Assembly: GCF_046299575.1 (NCBI RefSeq)
Contig: NZ_JBKBHX010000001.1
Coordinates: 1 to 64,000, forward strand
Direction: 5' to 3'
DNA length: 64,000 bases
From: Thermaurantimonas sp046299575
GTDB lineage: Bacteria > Bacteroidota > Bacteroidia > Flavobacteriales > Schleiferiaceae
Shown piece by piece: positions 1 to 9,830 of this stretch. Positions within the stretch are counted from its first letter, which is position 1. Each line of letters opens with the position of its first letter. Below the pieces are notes generated by a model that saw only the letters and a list, made by a program, of their open reading frames with translations, was not told the origin of the DNA and made no database searches. Position numbers and translations under genes: made by a program.

Positions 1-3000
1 TTTACAATGGTGTGGTTCAGGGCGTGCTGACCTGTCTGGGTAGATAGCACGTTGAAGTTCTTGTCAAAAATCTTCCAGGTATAGGTGGCGTTGGCAAATG
101 GATAATGAACGGCTTTCACTACCGATGTGTCGATCTTAAAGGGGGCGCAATCAAAGGCAGCGTTTACTTGCAGCTGTGCCTTGGCATTTGGACGAACGAG
201 AATGTTTTTGTGCACCGTATCTACACACCCAAAGGCGTTGGTCACAATCAGTCGCACGGAGTAGGTGGTGTCCTGGGTGCCGGTATTGACAAAAACCACA
301 GGTGAAGGCAATGAGTCGGTCGAGGTCTGACCGTTGCCAAAGTTCCATTGATGGCTCAGCTGTGGTACACCGTTCTGGTTGGAAGATGAGGTGCTGACAA
401 AAGTGATGGCCACTCCGTCGCACACCGTGTCGGACGATGCCGTAAAGTCAGCCTTCGGCTTGGGATATACCCAGTACTGCTTGCTGAGGCTGTCCACACA
501 GCCGTTGGCGTCGGTCACCACCAGTTTTAAGGTATAGACTGCGCTGTCGCTGGTGGTTAATGGCAGATTGAAGGTGGGCGTAGCCGTGTTCAGCCCTGTG
601 GAGGATACCGCCGGGGTGATGCTCCACGCATACTGCAATCCGCTTCCGGTGCTCTGGTTTGTCGGTTGCAGCACAGCGGGCGAACAAGCCGGCGCAGGCA
701 ACTGAAAGGCTGCTGTGGGACGCGGGTTCACCACCACAGCCTGCCAGGCTGAGTCCTTACAGTCATCCGTTGAAGTTACTGCAAGACTGATGGTATAGGT
801 GATCGGTGTGGCCGTCTGATTGTCGGGGAAAGTAAAAGTCGGCGCTGCTGCCGTCGCATTGCTGATCAGCACGGCCGGATCGCTTACATACCACTGATAG
901 CTCAGCCCCTTGCCCTGGCTGGTGTTGACAGCTGTGACAGTAGATGTGGCACACACAGGCGATGGAATGCTGAACTGTGCCAATGGCCTTGGATATACCG
1001 TCACCGACTGGGTGACAGAGTCCTTACAACCGGTGCCGGCTGTTACCACCAGCTTGACTACTATTGTGCTGTCCTGGGTGTGGCTTGCGTTGGTGAAGGT
1101 AAAAGAAGGATTGACAAGATTCGAAGCAAAGTTTCCATTTACATACCATGCATACTGAATGTTTGGAGTTGAAAGATTTGTGGTCTGAATGACAGAGTCT
1201 TCACAAATTCCACTAGCAGAAAGGCTGAAATTGGCAACTGGGTTGGCAATAAACGTCACCTGCACTGTATCATAGTTTTTACACTCGTATATAGAGTCCC
1301 TCACCACGAGGATATATGTAGTAGGCACAGTGGGTTTTACGTATATCTGCGCCTGGTGACCAACTGTATCGTTGGAAGATGTAATCCACAAATATTTATT
1401 GGTGCCGGAAGCCGGATTTCCGATCAAAACCGAATCACCCAGACAAATTACTTTATTGCCCCCACCTGCTGCAACGGGCAAAGGAATGATGTCGATGCTT
1501 ATGCTATCTGTCCGGCTGCATCCGATAGAATCCGTCACCGTGACATAGTATTTACCGACGCCCTGAGAAGCATTAAGAGTTACCGTAGGAGATGTGGTAG
1601 ATGACAGTCCGTTTGAAGGAGACCACTGGAAAGTTTTAGGGCCTGTACCACCGGTAGCGGAAGCTGTAAAAGTAGCTGTACCATCGATACAGACAAACGA
1701 AGGGCCGAATACCGAAATCTGAATTTCAGGATATACCTGTATCAGAAATGTCGCTGTATCCTTACAGCCGCGGCTGTCGGTCACATAGTAGGTGACAGTC
1801 GTTGATTGGGTTATATTGTTAAGGATAATGGTGGCCGATGAATCCGAGGCACCGGTAGAGGCCTGCCAGAAAATGCTGTATGGGGGCAACCCACCGGTAA
1901 TTGGTGGAGTGTATTGAAACGTGTCATTGAAGCACACAATCGTATCATTAAAACCACCAACCTGTGGCAATGGATAAATCTCAACCCGTTGGGAATCAAG
2001 GGCCTCACCGCATTCATTCACAAGTTTGGCTTTGATCCAGTAAACTCCCGGGGTGTGAAAGAAAATTTTCGGCAGCGAGTCATTCAATGTCGATCCGCTG
2101 TCCAGCGACCAACCGGTAGCAGGTGAAATCGACCAGGTGTAATTCACTGCCCCAAGACTGTCGTAAAATTCGTACTGATGCAAGGGATCCACCCCCATAT
2201 GTATCCATGTTGGCCCGCAATACTCCACCGGCGGAGGCATGTTGATAAAGGGTTTTCCCTTTATGCGAATGACGGTATCTATGACCAATGTGCCGCAGAA
2301 ATTGGTTTTGGTCAGTGTAATGGTATATTGGCCAATCTGATGGAATAGGGCAGTAAAAATCCGCATGTTGGTATCTCCTTGTGTGATGGTATAGCCAGAG
2401 TCAGGAGTAATCGACCAATGCCAATCGTTGTACAGACACGCCTGCATGGTGTCACCGGGGTCAAAAAAGGTGAGTTCAAATGGTGCACAAAAAGAGCTGT
2501 CGTTGTTTGGAAAAATGAATTGTATATCTCCGTTGGGCGGCTCGGCCACACAGATGGTATGTGGTATGGAATCAATTTCACAATTCTGATCGTTGCCTAC
2601 GTATTGCCAGATGGTGTAATAACCGGGCACGAGAAAGCGCACCACAATGTCTTTTGTACCCGAAATCCACTGTGTCGGGTTGGCTGGATTTGTCATTATT
2701 CCCAGAAATCCGGAATCCACCACAAACGTATTAGGTGTGATACTCCACACGATTCTGCCCGTAGAATCGCAGTTGTAGTTTCCTGAGCTGAAAAACGTAC
2801 GAATACCCTTATTTGACGTGTCTGAAATTTTCACAGGGTCATTGGCGCATACTGTATCGGGTACGGTGAAGCCAGCTACGGGACTTTTAGAAATTACAAT
2901 GGGAAAAATGGTGGCAGAAGTGGTCAGACATGGATTAACCGCCGTAATCGTGACACTAAATGCATTGCTGCTTTGAGCCGTACTATTGCCACATGATGGT

Positions 3001-4028
3001 TGGAAAAATGTGTAGGTGAAATTGGGTGGAGGAGGATGATTAAATACTATGGGCGGACTGCCATCGCTCACCTGAACAATGTATTTCGTACCCGGTGGAT
3101 TGTTCTGAAAATTATTGATAGGAAAAGTAAATGTTACTCCGGTACCGTCTTTTGGCAAACAGGCTACAGTATTACCCGGAGAGCCAATCCCAATAGCCGG
3201 GTTCGATCCATAAAAGAGATTAATGGTTTGAGTAGTCGTACAGCCAGCACTATTGGTGAGTTCTACCGTCACAGGATAAAAGCCGGGGGTAGTAAATGTC
3301 AGGTTTAATGTCGGTGGTAATACTGCACCTTGTGAATGTAATACATTATTTACAAATATCTTGTAAGAAGAATATCCTCCACTTCCGAAAAAGGCAAGAG
3401 TAAATGTAACACTTGGATTGACCGAGCATACATAGTACGTTTTTACTCCTTCAATAGTGATTGTGTCGCCATTGGCAAACAAGTTGAGCACCGGAGCAGA
3501 TAAGACATGTACAGTTTTATTTACTGTGGTTGTACAGCCGAATTCATTTATAAAAGTGTAAGTAAGCGTTTTATTACCTGTACCCGCTGCGCTGGTATTC
3601 CAAGTATTGTTGCTTACACCCGGGCCGCTCCAGGTGCCGCCCGGTGGGCTTGCCCATGCTGACATTGGGAATGTACCTTCATGGAGGCAAAAGGTATCTT
3701 TCGGAAGATTTAGCGTAACAGGAGTTGAGGTTCCAACGAATACATATATAGATTTAGCAGGAGCGTTGTTTGTATCAAGATGAACAGGATAAATTCCAGA
3801 GCTGGTGTAGCTAACAATAAGGGGATTACTGAATGAAAATTGAAAAGGTCCGCCGTTGGAATATACCCAAGTCACAGAACCGGAAAAAGATGTGCTGAAT
3901 GTAACGCTCGAACCTGTACAAATGCGAATAGTATCATTGACAATCTGGCCCGGGGAGGTAGTTATTATTTGAGAATGAAGATAATTCGTGCAAAAACAGG
4001 CCAATAGCAATGTAATCCAGCGGAGCAT
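1..4028 (-). CDS. Giant secreted PKD-repeat surface protein, N-terminal part (C-terminus beyond left edge)
   Basis: The frame is open from an ATG at 4028 to the left edge, giving 1342 residues with no stop. Residues 1-20 form a signal peptide (MLRWITLLLACFCTNYLHSQ). The rest is a chain of roughly 90-110-residue immunoglobulin-like PKD-type units. Units recur with a GC.DS or GC.D motif near one end and a V.V.P.P.A.F strand opening the next, for example around 450-1250. Such proteins in Bacteroidota are adhesin-like, are exported through the Sec and type IX systems and end in a sorting domain, which would lie off the window. The family is clear but the ligand or function is not. An upstream ATG at 4038 is out of frame and soon hits a stop. 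The 130 bases before the start hold no recognisable TAnnTTTG box. Confidence 0.85.
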   Translation of the reverse strand, partial: MLRWITLLLACFCTNYLHSQIITTSPGQIVNDTIRICTGSSVTFSTSFSGSVTWVYSNGGPFQFSFSNPLIVSYTSSGIYPVHLDTNNAPAKSIYVFVGTSTPVTLNLPKDTFCLHEGTFPMSAWASPPGGTWSGPGVSNNTWNTSAAGTGNKTLTYTFINEFGCTTTVNKTVHVLSAPVLNLFANGDTITIEGVKTYYVCSVNPSVTFTLAFFGSGGYSSYKIFVNNVLHSQGAVLPPTLNLTFTTPGFYPVTVELTNSAGCTTTQTINLFYGSNPAIGIGSPGNTVACLPKDGTGVTFTFPINNFQNNPPGTKYIVQVSDGSPPIVFNHPPPPNFTYTFFQPSCGNSTAQSSNAFSVTITAVNPCLTTSATIFPIVISKSPVAGFTVPDTVCANDPVKISDTSNKGIRTFFSSGNYNCDSTGRIVWSITPNTFVVDSGFLGIMTNPANPTQWISGTKDIVVRFLVPGYYTIWQYVGNDQNCEIDSIPHTICVAEPPNGDIQFIFPNNDSSFCAPFELTFFDPGDTMQACLYNDWHWSITPDSGYTITQGDTNMRIFTALFHQIGQYTITLTKTNFCGTLVIDTVIRIKGKPFINMPPPVEYCGPTWIHMGVDPLHQYEFYDSLGAVNYTWSISPATGWSLDSGSTLNDSLPKIFFHTPGVYWIKAKLVNECGEALDSQRVEIYPLPQVGGFNDTIVCFNDTFQYTPPITGGLPPYSIFWQASTGASDSSATIILNNITQSTTVTYYVTDSRGCKDTATFLIQVYPEIQISVFGPSFVCIDGTATFTASATGGTGPKTFQWSPSNGLSSTTSPTVTLNASQGVGKYYVTVTDSIGCSRTDSISIDIIPLPVAAGGGNKVICLGDSVLIGNPASGTNKYLWITSSNDTVGHQAQIYVKPTVPTTYILVVRDSIYECKNYDTVQVTFIANPVANFSLSASGICEDSVIQTTNLSTPNIQYAWYVNGNFASNLVNPSFTFTNASHTQDSTIVVKLVVTAGTGCKDSVTQSVTVYPRPLAQFSIPSPVCATSTVTAVNTSQGKGLSYQWYVSDPAVLISNATAAAPTFTFPDNQTATPITYTISLAVTSTDDCKDSAWQAVVVNPRPTAAFQLPAPACSPAVLQPTNQSTGSGLQYAWSITPAVSSTGLNTATPTFNLPLTTSDSAVYTLKLVVTDANGCVDSLSKQYWVYPKPKADFTASSDTVCDGVAITFVSTSSSNQNGVPQLSHQWNFGNGQTSTDSLPSPVVFVNTGTQDTTYSVRLIVTNAFGCVDTVHKNILVRPNAKAQLQVNAAFDCAPFKIDTSVVKAVHYPFANATYTWKIFDKNFNVLSTQTGQHALNHTIV

Positions 4029-4158
4029 GAGGTTTCATAATCTTTTGCCCTAACAAAAATATTTTTCACAAATAATCGCATTGTTAAAACTTACCACAAA
4101 AGGGAAAAGTTTTTCCGGAAAGGGCATAATTGTTTAAACAGAAACCAAATTACATAAA

Positions 4159-5391
4159 CTAAACTGAATTCTGTTTATTAAGCTCAATCACTGCAATCTC
4201 AGGCCATATTCCCACCCTTCCCGGAAAGCCAATAAAGCCCAGACCTCGATTCACATACAGATAGCGATCGTTTTCCTTGTAAAGTCCTGCCCATTTTGGA
4301 TATCGCCATTTAACCGGGCTCCACTTGATCCATCCCGGAATTTCGACACCAAACTGCATTCCGTGGGTGTGACCGCTGAGGGTGAGATGAATTTTTTGAT
4401 CAGTGTGTTTGATCTCTATATCAAAATGTGAAGGGTCGTGGCTCATCAACACGATGAAGTCGTCGCTTCGGGAGGCATGTAACGCCTTTTTCAAGTCTCC
4501 GTACTGAGGAAATGGCGGTGCTCCGAAATTTTCAACCCCGGCCACATAAATCGAATCAGAACCTATTGAGATTCGAACACCTTCATTTCTCAAGTTGGTA
4601 AATCCAGCCTTTTTTTGAAGCTCAATCAGCTCTTCGAGATTGGCAGCTTTTTCAGTAATCGACTCCCAAAGTACATAGTCGCCATAGTCGTGATTGCCAA
4701 AAATGGCATACTTTCCAAAGCGAGCTTCAATTTTCGACAAAGACTCTAAAAAAGGTTTTGTCTCTTCAGCTATGTTGTTAACCCAATCACCTGTAAAGAG
4801 CACCAGATCAGGTTTTTGTTCATTGATTAGCCGCACAGCATCTTCTACAGGCTCTACATCCCTAAAACTTCCAATGTGTAAGTCAGAAATCTGCACGATC
4901 CGAAAACCATCAAACGCGTCAGGCAATTCCTGAAAAGAAAGCGGAACGCGATGAATCTTAAACAAATATTTACCTTTCAAGAGACCATGTAAAATAGAAG
5001 CCATCGGAATCGCGGCTAAGCCAATGGCTACCTTGCTGACGAATTCTCGTCGCGACAGGTCAAAGTGGGTTTTAAATGCTGCATTAGCAATCCAACCAAG
5101 AGCTCTGGCAACATCTTCTATAAGAAGCACAGCAGCAATAAGCATTTTTGGAACATACAAAAGGATCATCGCTCCAAAAATCCAAAAAGCCGGATAGTAT
5201 CGCGCAGAGCGATCGCCTACATACCACACCAATGAAAATATGGAAAGATAAAAGGCAACAGTGGTAATCCAATACACCATTCTTGGCCAAGAACTTTGAA
5301 AACCAGCTCGAAATGCCTGCCATGCATAATAGTCAATCGCTATCAGAAAAATTAATGAAACTAAAAAGCGGAGTAGATACACCGAATTCAT
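4159..5391 (-). CDS. Membrane-anchored metallophosphoesterase (calcineurin-like, YkuE/YaeI type)
   Basis: This 410-residue protein has about three membrane helices in its first 95 residues. A short helix preceded by SRREF (113-117) follows, and then a calcineurin-like phosphoesterase domain. The metal-binding motifs appear in order: SDLH (169-172), GDW (201-203), GNHD (232-235), SHDP (317-320) and GHTHG (340-344), so the dinuclear site looks intact. Related proteins hydrolyse phosphoesters at the membrane surface, for example UDP-diacylglucosamine-like lipid substrates, but the substrate here cannot be told. The SRREF segment resembles a twin-arginine signal placed after membrane helices, a layout seen in other family members. 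It is a lone gene transcribed away from the DUF4249 gene. Confidence 0.85.
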   Translation of the reverse strand: MNSVYLLRFLVSLIFLIAIDYYAWQAFRAGFQSSWPRMVYWITTVAFYLSIFSLVWYVGDRSARYYPAFWIFGAMILLYVPKMLIAAVLLIEDVARALGWIANAAFKTHFDLSRREFVSKVAIGLAAIPMASILHGLLKGKYLFKIHRVPLSFQELPDAFDGFRIVQISDLHIGSFRDVEPVEDAVRLINEQKPDLVLFTGDWVNNIAEETKPFLESLSKIEARFGKYAIFGNHDYGDYVLWESITEKAANLEELIELQKKAGFTNLRNEGVRISIGSDSIYVAGVENFGAPPFPQYGDLKKALHASRSDDFIVLMSHDPSHFDIEIKHTDQKIHLTLSGHTHGMQFGVEIPGWIKWSPVKWRYPKWAGLYKENDRYLYVNRGLGFIGFPGRVGIWPEIAVIELNKQNSV

Positions 5392-5450
5392 TTTGCAAAG
5401 GAGTTGTTAATTCAAAGATGTTTAGTGGGTGCAGCCAATAATCAATTATG

Positions 5451-5458
5451 TACTTTTG
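5451..5458 (+). promoter_or_regulatory. Bacteroidota -7 box upstream of DUF4249 gene
   Basis: The sequence TACTTTTG matches the TAnnTTTG consensus, 57 bases before the ATG at 5516. No clear -33 TTTG is seen at the expected spacing, so support is moderate. Confidence 0.45.
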
Positions 5459-5515
5459 ATTGTCAAAGAAACGTTTTTGAATTGATTTCGTTTTAAAAAT
5501 GGTTGCTAATTTTCA

Positions 5516-6571
5516 ATGATGGCAAGGAAACATTCTCTTTTTACGCTTGGGTTTATTGCGGTAATTCTTACCTCTTGCAACAACGAACTAAAAGTTAATG
5601 CCCCCTGGCGCGACATTCCGGTAATTTATGCACTGCTCGATCCGGCACAAGATACCCACTTTGTCCGCATCCACAAGGCCTTTTTGGGCGATAAGCCTGT
5701 GACTGAAATGGCTTCGATTCCCGATTCACTCTACTATACCAACATGACTGCTGTGGTGGAAGAGTACGTCGATAAGCAATTAACCCGAACATTTCCCGTA
5801 TTACTTCATCCTAATCCTCCAAGGTTAAATCCCGGTATTTTTACTACAGATGGGTATAAGCTTTACTACTTCAATGCGCAGCTCAACAACAATGCTACCT
5901 ACAAAATCATCGTGTCGCGTCCGGGCGAACCCGATGCAATGGCTACTACTACATTGGTAGGTCCCTATCGCATTGTACGCCCTGTGACCCAGCAGCTCAA
6001 TCTAGCGGGCCGAAGCTCTGACTTCGCATGGACAAAACCCGACAGAGGCACCATTTTCACGTGGGAACTCGACCTTTACTACCTTGAACAAAAAGTCAAC
6101 AATCCGCTGGATACAGTTACTAAGGTTATTACATACGTCTTCAATCACGAACCCACCAATTTCCCGGCTCAGCTCAACTATACCTTTTCAACTGACCAAT
6201 ATTTCGCCTTTTTAGGAGCCAACCTCGACAGCGATCCTTCTGTTTACAGGTTTTTCCGAAGGATGCGTATGCGCCTTGTTGCAGGCCATGAAACCATGGC
6301 TCAATTTATAAAAGTAAATGCTCCCACGGGAGGAATTGTGCAAGAAAGACCTCTGTTTACAAATGTAGAAAATGGCGTTGGACTTTTCTCATCACGCCGT
6401 ACAGTTGTTCCCTCAAATATCAATACAGGTCAGGAGATTGTCTTCGACTTCGACCAGGGAACACAAATCCGCCTCTATTCTGACCCGGCAATGTGTGGCA
6501 AGCGCTTTGTACGGGTAACAGCCGTGGACAGCTGCATTTGTCAAGACGGAAACATCGTCTGCTGGAGATAA
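5516..6571 (+). CDS. DUF4249-like lipoprotein
   Basis: This 351-residue protein has a lipoprotein signal peptide ending at TSC (Cys21). The next residues, with the WRDIPVIYALLDP motif, match the start of the DUF4249 family, a beta-rich outer-membrane-associated family often found near TonB receptors in Bacteroidota. The family's function is unknown. No TonB receptor is adjacent here, so the gene is an orphan. A Cys-rich end (CGKRF, DSCICQDGNIVC) could form disulfides in the periplasm or at the surface. ATG occurs twice in a row (5516 and 5519), so either may serve as start. Confidence 0.7.
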   Translation: MMARKHSLFTLGFIAVILTSCNNELKVNAPWRDIPVIYALLDPAQDTHFVRIHKAFLGDKPVTEMASIPDSLYYTNMTAVVEEYVDKQLTRTFPVLLHPNPPRLNPGIFTTDGYKLYYFNAQLNNNATYKIIVSRPGEPDAMATTTLVGPYRIVRPVTQQLNLAGRSSDFAWTKPDRGTIFTWELDLYYLEQKVNNPLDTVTKVITYVFNHEPTNFPAQLNYTFSTDQYFAFLGANLDSDPSVYRFFRRMRMRLVAGHETMAQFIKVNAPTGGIVQERPLFTNVENGVGLFSSRRTVVPSNINTGQEIVFDFDQGTQIRLYSDPAMCGKRFVRVTAVDSCICQDGNIVCWR

Positions 6572-6634
6572 TTATCAGGTATTTAAACGTCCTTTAAAAA
6601 CAATTCGCTACATACACCGTGTTTAGCTCTTTAT

Positions 6635-8188
6635 ATGAAAGAGCGCATTCAAAAATTACTACAACATCTCACTGCAGGTCTCGAAGAGCGCGATGAGGCC
6701 GTAAAACTCACCTTGCTTAGTGCCATAGCCGGCGAAAGTATTTTTCTATATGGTCCGCCAGGTGTAGGCAAGAGCCTGATTGCACGTCGTTTGAAATACG
6801 CCTTCGCCGACGGCAAATCATTCGAATACCTCATGACCCGCTTTAGCACGCCTGAAGAAATCTTTGGCCCCATTTCCATTAAAAAACTTAAAGAAGAAGA
6901 CCGCTACGAACGCCTTACCGACGACTACCTGCCGGGAGCCAACGTGGTCTTTCTCGACGAAATCTGGAAGTCTGGTTCTGCCATCCAGAATGCCCTGCTA
7001 ACCATTCTCAACGAACGCATCTACCGCAATGGTACTCAAGAAATAAAAGTAAACCTCCACGCCATAGTAGCAGCCAGCAACGAACTACCGCCCGACGGTG
7101 AGAGCTTCGGCCCGCTCTGGGACCGCTTTCTCATTCGTTACCAGGTGCTACCGGTAAAAAATCCCCAAGCCTTCCTGCGGCTCATCACGGCTAAAGAGGA
7201 TGTCTATCAAGACACCATACCTCAAGAGCTGAAAATCACCCTCGATGAACTTCGCTCTTGGAACGAAAAAGCGGAAGCTGTTGAAATACCCGACGAAATT
7301 GCGACTGTAATTCACGTCATTCGCCAAAAGCTCGAGGAGGCAGAACAAACCATACCCGACCTTGCACCTTTCCGCATCTACGACCGCCGGTGGAAGAAAA
7401 TCGTTAAACTTCTCAAAGTTTCTTCCTTCCTCCACGATCGCAAGGAAGTACACCTCAGCGATGTGTATCTGTGCAGCCACTGCCTCTGGAACGACACTGC
7501 CCAAATACCTGTGGTGCGTCGCATCGTAACAGAAACCATACGCGAACACGGCTATAACACAGCTCTGCGACTATCGCTGCTCACAGCTGAAATTCAGCGC
7601 TTCGAGTCAGAAGTACACACTGAAACTCAGATTAAAGTCGTCGATTTGGCCGAAGTGCCTAAAACCGTAAAAGACGAGTACTTCCGCCTTGAAAAATGCG
7701 ACGAATTGCCTTCGGCTGCGTACATCAAAATAACCGATTACAAAATTTTACAGCCAAACGATTTTCAGGTTATCAATGTTTTTGACGACGACTTCAAGCT
7801 CGTGTATCGCCTGCAAACCACTCTGGGAACGCGGCCTTACAGCATCCGTATTTCGCACAACAGTCGCACTATTCAGCTCGATCTTCAGTGTGTAAAACAA
7901 GAAGTAACTCGCACCATTTATAAGGCTCCTCATCCGCTGGTAAAAGCTTACTGGGACGAGTGGAGTCAACGCCTTGCCCACTATTTAAATGAGCGATTTA
8001 ACGCCTTGCAAAACGACATCCCTCAAGATCTTCTTGCCGAGCGCGACCACCTTTTCAGCGACATTTCGGTGTTTGAACTAATCAAGGAAAATTTTGAAAA
8101 GACCCGAAAGCGCCTCGATGCCCTGCGCTTGCGCCTTGAGAAGACACAGCACCTCTACACCTCCGTACCTCAAACTGAAAAAGTCTGA
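6635..8188 (+). CDS. ravA: RavA-type MoxR AAA+ ATPase
   Basis: This 517-residue protein has a MoxR-family AAA+ domain: Walker A GPPGVGKS (40-47), Walker B VVFLDE (104-109), a sensor-1 Asn in AASNE and the DRF.IR arginine region (163-168). After it comes the lid segment YDRRWKKIVKLLKVSSF, very like the VSDRRWKKAIRLLQASAF region of Escherichia coli RavA. The C-terminal 200 residues are a family-specific region. RavA ATPases act as chaperones with a von Willebrand partner, linked in enterobacteria to respiratory complexes and stress. Its stop overlaps the next gene's start by one base (TGATG), so the two are translationally coupled. The client protein cannot be inferred. Confidence 0.85.
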   Translation: MKERIQKLLQHLTAGLEERDEAVKLTLLSAIAGESIFLYGPPGVGKSLIARRLKYAFADGKSFEYLMTRFSTPEEIFGPISIKKLKEEDRYERLTDDYLPGANVVFLDEIWKSGSAIQNALLTILNERIYRNGTQEIKVNLHAIVAASNELPPDGESFGPLWDRFLIRYQVLPVKNPQAFLRLITAKEDVYQDTIPQELKITLDELRSWNEKAEAVEIPDEIATVIHVIRQKLEEAEQTIPDLAPFRIYDRRWKKIVKLLKVSSFLHDRKEVHLSDVYLCSHCLWNDTAQIPVVRRIVTETIREHGYNTALRLSLLTAEIQRFESEVHTETQIKVVDLAEVPKTVKDEYFRLEKCDELPSAAYIKITDYKILQPNDFQVINVFDDDFKLVYRLQTTLGTRPYSIRISHNSRTIQLDLQCVKQEVTRTIYKAPHPLVKAYWDEWSQRLAHYLNERFNALQNDIPQDLLAERDHLFSDISVFELIKENFEKTRKRLDALRLRLEKTQHLYTSVPQTEKV

Positions 8189-9798
8189 TGCGGCTGGACA
8201 ACGACTTTCGCCTGGCTGAAGACATAGATGCCTTTGTTCATTTCGGCCAAGTACTCACCCGCCGGATGCGCATGTATATAGCCGACTACCTCATAAAAAA
8301 AATTGGCATCAGGACGTACTGGAAACCTTCCGAAGAACTGCTTGACTCTTACCAAGTTCACTTGAGCGCTCAGCTCGATTTCCTCTTTGAAAACGAACAA
8401 GTACTTGCCGAACTTTTGTCCAATCAACTGTTGGCTCGCCGAATATTGTCTGAGGTGCTCTTTTTCTTTCGCAATGTGGCCAAAAAGACCCAAAAACAAC
8501 ACCCCTGGCAGGTGGAACAAGCCACCCTCGAAGGCTGGACTGCCCGCCCGATATCTAATCTCTTGAAGCAGTGGCCCTTTCTACTACGCGACATGCTCGC
8601 CACTGGCGAAGTGAACGAACCTCAAATAGCCTACCACCGAACAAAACTCAAAGAGCTCGAAAAATCGTTTGACATAACCGCTTTCGACCTGGTAATCAAC
8701 GACCTGCTTGCCATATGGGACGCTTCTCTTCAAACCCGGATACTCCGATGGCAACTCAGCCAAATCGAAGATGACTACCAGCAGCTCAAAGAAAACATCG
8801 AGAACAAAACTCTCGAGATTATCCGCGTGAAGAGCACTTTAGGCCAAATTACCGACTTCCTCAACCCCGATTGGAATTTGAACAGTGCCCTAATACGCGA
8901 TGAAGATTTCAACGTGCTTGAGCAGTTCAATACCTATCTGAAAGACCACTCTTCCATACAACATCTTGCCGACATGCTTGGCAGCCTTCGTGAGGCAGAA
9001 ATGGAAACTGTAGAAGAGTACTACGAACGCCAGCTTACCACATATAGCCTTGTGCGCAACCCTAACTATAAATCCGAAATTACCGGAATCACCCTTGGCG
9101 ACTCGCTTCCACACGTGCTACCCCAAGACCTTAGCCTTCTTGGCGAATCCGAAACCGAGTGGAAGTTTTTAAAAAAATTTGCTGACCATCAGCTCCTGCA
9201 GTGGCAGTACGACGATAGCCTGCGCATCAAGGGCACCGAAGAAGTACTCGAGTCGCGCACGCTCACTCGCAAAAAGAAAAAGGGGCCCTTCATTGTATGC
9301 GTTGATACCAGCGGCAGCATGGAAGGCATACCTGAGAAAATTGCCAAAGTGCTCTGCTTTGCCATCATCCGTATGGCTGCCTCACATCAGCGCCCGGCCT
9401 ACCTCATCAACTTTTCCACTGGCATCAAAACCATCGACCTCTACAATGTCTCAAATGAGCTTGGCGCTCTGGTCGAATTTCTCAAAATGAGCTTTCGCGG
9501 AGGCACTGACATTTCCCTTGCTCTCGACGAGGCCCTCCGACAGCTCGAAACCCATCAGTACAAAAACGCCGATGTGCTCGTCATTTCCGACTTCATCATG
9601 TACCGAATCTCTGAAGACATCATGCAACGTGTGGCACGCCAGCAGCTCCACTACGGCACTGCCTTTCACAGCCTCATCATCTCAAACGAGGCAAACGAGC
9701 GTGTCGTAGAGCGCTTCGACCACGTATGGCTCTACAACCCCGACGACAAAAACATCATACAGCGCATTTACAAAAGCACCCAACAGTTCGGTCATTAA
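8188..9798 (+). CDS. viaA: ViaA-like von Willebrand factor A domain protein, RavA partner
   Basis: This 536-residue protein has a helical N-terminal part of about 360 residues and a C-terminal VWA domain. The metal-ion-dependent adhesion site is complete: DTSGS (373-377), the Thr in GGTD (T440) and the Asp in VISDF (D468). That arrangement, directly downstream of and overlapping a RavA-type ATPase, is diagnostic of ViaA. In the known pair ViaA stimulates the ATPase and recruits substrates. The gene converges with sufS, with 32 bases between the stops and no obvious hairpin. Confidence 0.85.
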   Translation: MRLDNDFRLAEDIDAFVHFGQVLTRRMRMYIADYLIKKIGIRTYWKPSEELLDSYQVHLSAQLDFLFENEQVLAELLSNQLLARRILSEVLFFFRNVAKKTQKQHPWQVEQATLEGWTARPISNLLKQWPFLLRDMLATGEVNEPQIAYHRTKLKELEKSFDITAFDLVINDLLAIWDASLQTRILRWQLSQIEDDYQQLKENIENKTLEIIRVKSTLGQITDFLNPDWNLNSALIRDEDFNVLEQFNTYLKDHSSIQHLADMLGSLREAEMETVEEYYERQLTTYSLVRNPNYKSEITGITLGDSLPHVLPQDLSLLGESETEWKFLKKFADHQLLQWQYDDSLRIKGTEEVLESRTLTRKKKKGPFIVCVDTSGSMEGIPEKIAKVLCFAIIRMAASHQRPAYLINFSTGIKTIDLYNVSNELGALVEFLKMSFRGGTDISLALDEALRQLETHQYKNADVLVISDFIMYRISEDIMQRVARQQLHYGTAFHSLIISNEANERVVERFDHVWLYNPDDKNIIQRIYKSTQQFGH

Positions 9799-9830
9799 AG
9801 CACAACCAGAGAATCTTTGCCTTCGAAAAA

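Noticed and set aside
2379..2786. 135-codon plus-strand frame in the PKD gene region
   Set aside because: The minus-strand frame is continuous from 4028 to 1 with a signal peptide and PKD pattern, so this is a shadow.
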